This document shows positions 32,959 to 37,915 of a stretch of DNA of 37,915 nucleotides, piece after piece. Numbering within the stretch: the first letter of the stretch is position 1; every line of letters begins with the position of its first letter. Origin of the DNA: Chlorobiota bacterium (GTDB lineage: Bacteria; Bacteroidota; Bacteroidia; Bacteroidales; JAADGE01); assembly GCA_013152535.1 (NCBI GenBank), contig JAADGE010000027.1, positions 1-37,915 of the forward strand, written 5' to 3'. The notes beneath the pieces are model-generated. The model searched no databases and had not been told where the DNA came from. It worked only from the letters and a program-made list of their open reading frames with translations. Made by a program: the position numbers and the translations under genes.

Positions 32959-33471
32959 TTATAATTTATATTTTATATTAAAATCCTCAATTTTATCTTC
33001 AATTACAAGTTGCTTATCATACATTATTGAAAGTTTTTTCCTAACAGCATTAAATATCCGGTCTTCTTCGTGCATATTTACGTTACCATTTTTTTCAATA
33101 TAATTTAGCCAAGATTCTAATGCTAAAAATACATTTTTTTCTGCATATAAATATGAAATATAACTATCTCTGTAATTAATCTCATCATCTATTTCCTTAA
33201 TTTCTTTAAGTTTTAAAATTGCAGTATTATTACTTTTTTTTGCTTTTGCTAATAAACCAAAAATATAATCACATTTTATCTTATGAACTTTATATTTTTT
33301 CGAATCAGCAATAATTATTGATGCATTATCAATAAAGGTTTGGCAAGGTTCTATGTTCTTGTCTGTAATTTCAACTATAGCTTCTTTATACAAAATTGCA
33401 TCTTCTCTGCTTACTTTTGAACTACATGAGATAAAAAACGGAATAATTAAAAAAATGATAGAGTTTTTCAT
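32959..33471 (-). CDS. Small lipoprotein of unknown function
   Basis: A 170-aa lipoprotein with a short signal and lipobox FFISC (Cys near 16). The mature part is helical and charged, with pairs of Cys (Cys in IEPCQTF and IKCDYIF) that could form a disulfide. I do not recognise a family. The ATG at 33471 lies 2 bases after the stop of the membrane M23 gene, so the two genes are translated together, and the two products may work as a pair at the envelope. Confidence 0.65.
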   Translation of the reverse strand: MKNSIIFLIIPFFISCSSKVSREDAILYKEAIVEITDKNIEPCQTFIDNASIIIADSKKYKVHKIKCDYIFGLLAKAKKSNNTAILKLKEIKEIDDEINYRDSYISYLYAEKNVFLALESWLNYIEKNGNVNMHEEDRIFNAVRKKLSIMYDKQLVIEDKIEDFNIKYKL

Positions 33472-33473
33472 AA

Positions 33474-34373
33474 TCAATTATTAAAAATGTCATTTATTAT
33501 CGGAAATCGTCCGTTGAATTTAAACGGCATATAAATATCTAATCTCTTATGAACTAAGTGTATATGTAAATGCGGGTCATTTGATTGTCCGGAGTTTCCT
33601 ATTAAAGCAATTGGTTGACCACTAATTACACTTTCATTTAACTTAACCATCATTGAGTTTTTCTTTAAATGTGCCAACATAATTACATATTTCTCTTTAT
33701 ATTCAATTCTAATATAATTGGATATTTTGCCTTCAATCCCAATCGGTTGATCCTCTTTATTGTCAGATATTTCAATTATTTTACCGTTACAAGGTGCAAA
33801 TACTGTATCGTTAAAAGACGGATAATCAAAAAGTTTTTCAGACTTCAAGAATGATTTATCCCACATTCTTCCGTAGGAATTTAATTTAATAATATCAACC
33901 GCATAACAATATGGTTCTTTCTCAAAATGGGCATTGACCATATTGGAACTACCGCCGGAGGTAATTACAAATGTTCCGTGTTTTAAAGGAAAGTCTATAG
34001 AAATTGTATTGTCCGGAGCTTTCAAACCAACATAGACCCAATAACTTTCAAAAGCAAAAAATAAAATAAGTAATATTTTAAGAATAAATACAACTTTAAA
34101 CAACCATGTTCTTTCAATTCTAAATAATACTTTCGAAAAATGCCTTAAATTCTTATAGATGGTAAATAAAAAGAAAATAAAAAATAAATATCTTAAATAT
34201 ATACTTGTCAAGTACCATTGTATATGATAAAATAAAGTGAAAAATATTAATGTTGCTAAAACAATATTTATTAAAAGGTTTAATTTGGATTTTGGATTAG
34301 CAAATGCAAATAATCCAATAGCAATAAATGGAGCAAATAATAATAAAATAAATATTAGCAAATCTTTAATCAT
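33474..34373 (-). CDS. Membrane-bound M23-like protein with four N-terminal helices
   Basis: A 299-aa protein. Four predicted membrane segments (about 4-24, 31-51, 57-73, 94-114) precede a C-terminal M23 domain (about 130-295). The GNSGQSNDPHLHIHLV motif keeps the HxH zinc pair and the upstream LAHLKKNS is family-like. At the place of the first HxxxD motif, the sequence reads CYAVD, with Cys instead of His. Whether it binds zinc is open. The combination with a polytopic membrane anchor is unusual for M23. The gene is followed at 2 bases by a lipoprotein gene. Confidence 0.8.
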   Translation of the reverse strand: MIKDLLIFILLLFAPFIAIGLFAFANPKSKLNLLINIVLATLIFFTLFYHIQWYLTSIYLRYLFFIFFLFTIYKNLRHFSKVLFRIERTWLFKVVFILKILLILFFAFESYWVYVGLKAPDNTISIDFPLKHGTFVITSGGSSNMVNAHFEKEPYCYAVDIIKLNSYGRMWDKSFLKSEKLFDYPSFNDTVFAPCNGKIIEISDNKEDQPIGIEGKISNYIRIEYKEKYVIMLAHLKKNSMMVKLNESVISGQPIALIGNSGQSNDPHLHIHLVHKRLDIYMPFKFNGRFPIINDIFNN

Positions 34374-34494
34374 ATTGACGGTGTTTCATTTTTTGTCTAT
34401 TACCATATAACAGTTGTATATATACAATTCAATTAGTCCTAATTATTTTGTTCCGTTAAACTTTTTAAGTATTCAAATTTAAGAATATAATATT

Positions 34495-34533
34495 ATAAAA
34501 CAAACCGTGCCGCATTAGTTTAATACGGCACGG
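34495..34533 (-). terminator. Terminator of the etfBA operon
   Basis: CCGTGCCG (34505-34512) pairs with CGGCACGG (34526-34533), and ATTA with TAAT inside, a C-A mismatch and GTT loop. On the minus strand the tail is TTTGTTTTATAA. It lies 27 bases after the etfA stop. Confidence 0.8.
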
Positions 34534-34560
34534 CTAAAGAAATAAAAAGTATGATTTGGT

Positions 34561-35535
34561 TTAATTTTCCTCTTTAAATTTTTTAAATGCTTCATTTAAT
34601 TTCGGAACTACTTCAAACGCATCTCCTATGATACCGTAATCTGCAGCTTCGAAGAAAGGAGCATCGGGGTCGGTATTTATTACAACCATTATTTTAGAGC
34701 CGTTTACTCCGGCAAGATGCTGGATAGCTCCGGAAATACCGATTGCTATATATAAGTTTGGTGCTACAACTTTACCGGTTTGTCCTACGTGTTCTTCATG
34801 GGGTCTCCAATCCAAATCTGAAACCGGTCGAGAGCAACTTGTTCCGGCACCGAGAATTTCTGCCATTTCTTCCAGCATTCCCCAATTTTCCGGTCCTTTC
34901 AATCCTCTTCCGCCCGAAACAAGAATTTCGGCATCGGTAACAGATAATTTTCCGCTGCTTTTTATAACTTCAATCGGTTTTACGGTGTATGCACCGTCGG
35001 GAATTTCTGCCGAAAATTCTTCCGTTGTAATGTCAACAGGATTTTCTTTGACTTTATACGAATTTTGATTTAAACTTACAATTTTAATATCCGATTTAAT
35101 AATAACATCAGCAAAGGCTTTTCCGGAATAGGCTCTTTTTTTCACTGTAAAGGGAGAAGTTGAGGCAGGTAAGGCTACAACTCCTGCTGCTAATCCTGCA
35201 TTTAATTTAACCGAAAGACGGGGAGCAACAGCTCTTCCGTACGGGTTGTTACCGAAAACGATTAAATCTGCATTTACATTTTTTGCAACTTGCTCAATTG
35301 CTGAGGCATATGCTTGAGCCGAAAAGTCATTCAGTTCTGCATTTGTAATGCTGATAACTTTTGATGCTCCGTATTTTCCGAGTTCTTTTAAAACTGTGTC
35401 ATCAAGTTTTCCGGTTGTAACGGCAACAGTTTCAGTTCCGAGTTCTTTAGCTGCGGCTGCTCCGTATGTAACCAATTCGAATGTTGATTTTTTAAATTTG
35501 CCGTCGTAATTTTGTGTATATATTAGTACTGCCAT
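34561..35535 (-). CDS. etfA: Electron transfer flavoprotein subunit alpha
   Basis: A 324-aa FAD-binding subunit. The N-terminal half is an alpha/beta domain; the FAD domain starts near 200 with SGGRGLKGPENW, then GTSCSRPVSDLDWRPHEEHVGQTG, ending in APNLYIAIGISGAIQHLAG and the DAPFFEAADYGIIGD block. It passes electrons from dehydrogenases such as acyl-CoA dehydrogenase to the membrane, or in reverse, in bifurcating forms. Whether this pair bifurcates cannot be told. It follows etfB by 24 bases. Confidence 0.97.
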   Translation of the reverse strand: MAVLIYTQNYDGKFKKSTFELVTYGAAAAKELGTETVAVTTGKLDDTVLKELGKYGASKVISITNAELNDFSAQAYASAIEQVAKNVNADLIVFGNNPYGRAVAPRLSVKLNAGLAAGVVALPASTSPFTVKKRAYSGKAFADVIIKSDIKIVSLNQNSYKVKENPVDITTEEFSAEIPDGAYTVKPIEVIKSSGKLSVTDAEILVSGGRGLKGPENWGMLEEMAEILGAGTSCSRPVSDLDWRPHEEHVGQTGKVVAPNLYIAIGISGAIQHLAGVNGSKIMVVINTDPDAPFFEAADYGIIGDAFEVVPKLNEAFKKFKEEN

Positions 35536-35559
35536 TTTTTTTGAATTTGAGATTTGAAA

Positions 35560-36309
35560 TTAAATAACTTTTGCTTCTTCGTGAAGTAATCTTACGAGTT
35601 CTTCTACATTATCCGGATTAACTATTTTACAAGCCGGTTTTGCTTCCGGAAGATAAAATTGAGTGACTTCGGTAACTGCATCTTGGGCAACAGGTTCTGT
35701 AACTTGCAACGGTTTTTTACGAGCCATCATAATTCCTCTCATATTCGGAATTCTGGGTTCCGGTTCGGGGCAAAAACCTTTTCCTGCACTTACAACAAAA
35801 GGAAAAGATGTTTCAAGAACCAAGTTTCCACCTTCGATTTCTTGTTCTAATTTTGCTTTGTCTCCTTCAATTTCAAATTTTGAAGCACCGGATATCGAAG
35901 GTAAACCTAAAAATTCGGCAATCATACCTTCCATTTGGCTTCCGTTGTAATCAATTGATTCTTTGCCGGTTATTATAACATCAAAATCGCCGTTTTTATA
36001 AACTTCAGCAATTTGTTTTGCTGTAAAAAGATCGTCAGTAGGTTCTGCATTTATTCTGATTGCATTGTCGGCTCCCATTGCAAGAGCTTTTCTTATTGTC
36101 GGTTCGGTATCAACAGGTCCGACTGTTACAGCAGTAATGTGCATTTCGATTCCGGCATCTTTTAAATCCAACAATCTTGTTAAAGCTAATTCTTCATAAG
36201 GACCGATTACGTATTTGATATCTGTTGTGTCAAATTTCGTATTGCTGTCGGTAAATTTAATTTTTGACGTTGTGTCAGGAACATGTCCTATACAAATAAG
36301 TGCTTTCAT
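35560..36309 (-). CDS. etfB: Electron transfer flavoprotein subunit beta
   Basis: A 249-aa partner of EtfA. It opens with KALICIGHVPDTTSKIKF, followed by IGPYEELALTRLLDLKDA, the DVIITGKESIDYNGSQM loop and the C-terminal PRIPNMRGIMMARKKPL segment, all family hallmarks. The two subunits make the heterodimer that binds FAD. No acyl-CoA dehydrogenase follows within the window. A -7 box lies 45 bases upstream. Confidence 0.97.
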   Translation of the reverse strand: MKALICIGHVPDTTSKIKFTDSNTKFDTTDIKYVIGPYEELALTRLLDLKDAGIEMHITAVTVGPVDTEPTIRKALAMGADNAIRINAEPTDDLFTAKQIAEVYKNGDFDVIITGKESIDYNGSQMEGMIAEFLGLPSISGASKFEIEGDKAKLEQEIEGGNLVLETSFPFVVSAGKGFCPEPEPRIPNMRGIMMARKKPLQVTEPVAQDAVTEVTQFYLPEAKPACKIVNPDNVEELVRLLHEEAKVI

Positions 36310-36354
36310 CTTATTATTTTTTAAAGTTTAACCATTTTTTCAAGAACTGAAAAT

Positions 36355-36362
36355 CAAAAATA
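36355..36362 (-). promoter_or_regulatory. -7 element for etfBA
   Basis: The minus strand reads TATTTTTG (TAnnTTTG match), 46 bases before the etfB ATG. No -33 box at the right distance is visible. Confidence 0.4.
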
Positions 36363-36564
36363 TAGTATATGCGGTATTCTGAATATACAGATAATTTATT
36401 ATGCAAACATAACAATTTTTGCTTTAAATTCAAATTATTTTTGAATAAATTTATGCCGGAACTCATTAAAATTCACAGCAAAAATATTTTTTTATTTTAT
36501 TTTAAAGTTTTGTCGAATTTTGAAGTATTTTCTTAAAAAAGTAGTTTATTTGATAAAAAAACAC

Positions 36565-36590
36565 TAAATTTGTGTTTTATAACACGTGTT
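36565..36590 (+). promoter_or_regulatory. Promoter box and palindromic operator of the Crp/Fnr gene
   Basis: TAAATTTG (36565-36572) is a -7 match. Directly downstream, GTGTT-TTAT-AACAC (36572-36585) overlaps a perfect 10-base palindrome AACACGTGTT (36581-36590). The start codon is at 36600. A regulator bound over the transcript start would block the gene; autoregulation is the natural guess. Confidence 0.5.
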
Positions 36591-36599
36591 TCTGAAATT

Positions 36600-37298
36600 A
36601 TGACAGACAAAGATACTTGCAAAAGCTGTACTGAATCTAAAGATTCTATTTTTAATTTATTAACGAAAGAAGAGAAAAAAGTTTTTGAAGAAAACAGGCA
36701 ATGTACTTCGTATAAAAAAGGAGAAATAATTTTTAAAGAAGGGGATCTTCCCGTGGGAATGATTTGTTTGTGTTCCGGAAAAGTTAAGTTGTTTAAAGAA
36801 GGTGTAGGCGGAAGAGACCAAATTATAAGAATGGAAAAGCAGGGTGATTTTGTGGGTTTCAGAGCACTTTTTGCAGGAGAGCATTATAGTGCAACGGCTA
36901 CTGCAATTGAAGATTCTGTTATTTGCTATCTTGAAAAAAATATTCTTGAGAAAGTGATTAAAGCAAACGGAAATTTTGCTTTAAGAGTTATTAATATTTT
37001 AGCAAAAGAATTAGGATTCTCGAATGAAAGAACTGTTTCCCTGACACAAAAGCATATCAGGGGGAGATTGGCCGAATCGCTTCTTGTTTTAATTAACACT
37101 TTCGGGTTTGAGGAAAATAATAAAACGATAAAAGTGTATTTATCGAGAGAAGATATTGCAAGTTTGTCGAATATGACAACTTCTAATGCTATTCGAACGC
37201 TTTCAACTTTTGCTCAGGAAAATGTTATTTCATTGTACGGAAGAAGTATTACGGTTGAAAATATGGAACAGTTGAAACGTATCAGCCGATTAGGATAG
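36600..37298 (+). CDS. Crp/Fnr family transcriptional regulator
   Basis: A 232-aa two-domain regulator. An N-terminal Cys pair CKSC (7-10) is followed by the cyclic-nucleotide-like beta-roll (about 20-140: YKKGEIIFKEGD, GMICLCSGKVKLFK, GDFVGFRALF). The C-terminal winged helix (about 150-232) has LSREDIASLSNMTTSNAIRTL as recognition region. It lacks the four-Cys [4Fe-4S] set of true Fnr, though a redox role for C7, C10 and C35 is possible. The ATG at 36600 is the first plausible start, as the longer frame begins upstream of the transcription box. A terminator follows at 37319. Confidence 0.92.
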   Translation: MTDKDTCKSCTESKDSIFNLLTKEEKKVFEENRQCTSYKKGEIIFKEGDLPVGMICLCSGKVKLFKEGVGGRDQIIRMEKQGDFVGFRALFAGEHYSATATAIEDSVICYLEKNILEKVIKANGNFALRVINILAKELGFSNERTVSLTQKHIRGRLAESLLVLINTFGFEENNKTIKVYLSREDIASLSNMTTSNAIRTLSTFAQENVISLYGRSITVENMEQLKRISRLG

Positions 37299-37318
37299 CA
37301 AAATATAAATAAATAAGG

Positions 37319-37348
37319 AACTCAGTAAGATATTTACTGAGTTTTTTT
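37319..37348 (+). terminator. Terminator of the Crp/Fnr gene
   Basis: AACTCAGTAA (37319-37328) pairs perfectly with TTACTGAGTT (37334-37343) over a 5-base loop, and a run of T follows (to 37348). It is 20 bases past the stop codon. Confidence 0.88.
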
Positions 37349-37373
37349 ATTTTAGCCTTTTACAATTGATTCA

Positions 37374-37915
37374 ATGTTAAAAAATGCAATTAATATATTT
37401 CGATTAAATTATAAGTATATTTATTCGGGAATGTTGATGATTATAGTTGCTGTATTGCCTCATTCCCGATATTTACTGAGTATGTCGGAAATAGGGTTGG
37501 TATTTTTTTGGATTTTGGAAGGTAATTTTAAAATAAAAGTAAAAATATTAAAAACTCAACCTGAAATATTAGTTTTTGCTTCAATCTTTATAATTCATTT
37601 AATAGGATTAATATATACACAAAACTTTGCTTATGCTTTTAAAGATTTAAAAATTAAACTTCCTTTATTAATTTTTCCGATTGTTTTGGGAACTTCACTG
37701 AAACTTTCTTCAAAAGAAATAAAACAAATATTAATTGTTTTTACAATTTCAATACTCATTAAAACATTTTACGGAACATTTTTATTATCAGGACTTTTTG
37801 GAACAACTGTTTTAAATCCTCAACATCTTGCAGGAAAGTATTCTCATATAAGATATGCTTTGATGTTGAATATTGTTGCATTTACAATGGTTTATTTTCT
37901 TATTTTTAATAAGGA
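37374..37915 (+). CDS. O-antigen-ligase-like membrane protein, 3' end outside the window
   Basis: The ATG at 37374 opens a frame that runs to the window edge (180 codons). It is strongly hydrophobic, with several membrane segments. The stretch HLIGLIYTQNFAYAFKDLKI and the following PLLIFPIVLGTS match the N-terminal part of Bacteroidota O-antigen ligase (WaaL/Wzy_C) family proteins; HIRYALM near 160 fits too. The catalytic periplasmic loop lies beyond the window. The role would be joining glycan to lipid A core or polymerising exopolysaccharide. Incomplete, so the call is moderate. Confidence 0.65.
   Translation, partial: MLKNAINIFRLNYKYIYSGMLMIIVAVLPHSRYLLSMSEIGLVFFWILEGNFKIKVKILKTQPEILVFASIFIIHLIGLIYTQNFAYAFKDLKIKLPLLIFPIVLGTSLKLSSKEIKQILIVFTISILIKTFYGTFLLSGLFGTTVLNPQHLAGKYSHIRYALMLNIVAFTMVYFLIFNK

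Noticed and set aside
35663-35950. 95-codon open frame on the plus strand inside etfB
   Set aside because: It is the reverse of conserved etfB sequence, with no start signal of its own.
1-37915. tRNA or rRNA genes
   Set aside because: I saw no cloverleaf with a TTCRA arm and CCA-type end and no rRNA-like stretch, though a tRNA scan would be needed to be certain.

Overview
The window comes from an AT-rich genome of the phylum Bacteroidota, most likely an anaerobic or fermentative member. The evidence is the gene families (OstA_2, DUF1573, DUF2520/Rossmann, permuted GH26 lipoprotein, Crp/Fnr with an N-terminal CxxC), short lipoprotein signals, weak Shine-Dalgarno usage, and many -7 elements of the Bacteroidota type TAnnTTTG. 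I cannot place it below phylum with confidence.

Layout. 0.2-2.5 kb: an M23 peptidase-like protein, a PduO-type cobalamin adenosyltransferase and a DUF2795 protein. 2.5-10.9 kb (minus strand): a compact envelope-biogenesis run headed by guaB, followed by two SurA/parvulin foldases, a foldase-like lipoprotein, a MoxR ATPase and an OstA/LptD-like protein. 11.0-13.6 kb (plus): a decayed multiheme cytochrome fragment, an alpha/beta-hydrolase lipoprotein and an MscS channel. 13.6-15.7 kb (minus): a CaCA cation antiporter and an EEP-family membrane hydrolase. 15.8-22.9 kb: a hydrogenase locus with hoxF, a fused hoxU-hoxY gene, hoxH, the hoxH endoprotease, two tandem STAS-like paralogues and a convergent hypE. 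23.0-29.95 kb: aminotransferase, DUF1573 lipoprotein, tag, two copies of a structured small RNA, arfB, then a minus-strand run comB / unknown membrane protein / kdsC-like phosphatase / GH26 / DUF2520. 30.2-34.4 kb: an accessory block (NTF2-like protein, Bro-N-Fic fusion, HigBA toxin-antitoxin, group II intron remnant, membrane M23 protein with a lipoprotein partner). 34.5-37.9 kb: etfBA, a Crp/Fnr regulator and the start of an O-antigen-ligase-like gene that leaves the window.

How the parts work together. The hox genes encode an NAD(P)-linked group 3d-type [NiFe] hydrogenase made of three polypeptides instead of the usual four or five. Its endoprotease overlaps hoxH and hypE lies nearby; hypA, B, C, D and F are not in the window. 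The guaB-to-OstA run would supply periplasmic chaperones and an LPS-transport component. EtfBA would feed electrons between flavoenzymes.

The most unusual observations are: (1) a GH26-like lipoprotein whose barrel looks circularly permuted, with the last helix-strand-helix moved to the N-terminus and the nucleophile Glu six residues from the C-terminus; (2) the HoxU-HoxY fusion; (3) two tandem copies of an approximately 100-nt structured RNA, only one of which keeps a promoter and a closed terminal helix; (4) a cytochrome fragment with one destroyed haem site; (5) an HigA-type operator palindrome set between the promoter boxes of higBA. All family assignments are from reading the translations; no database search was run.
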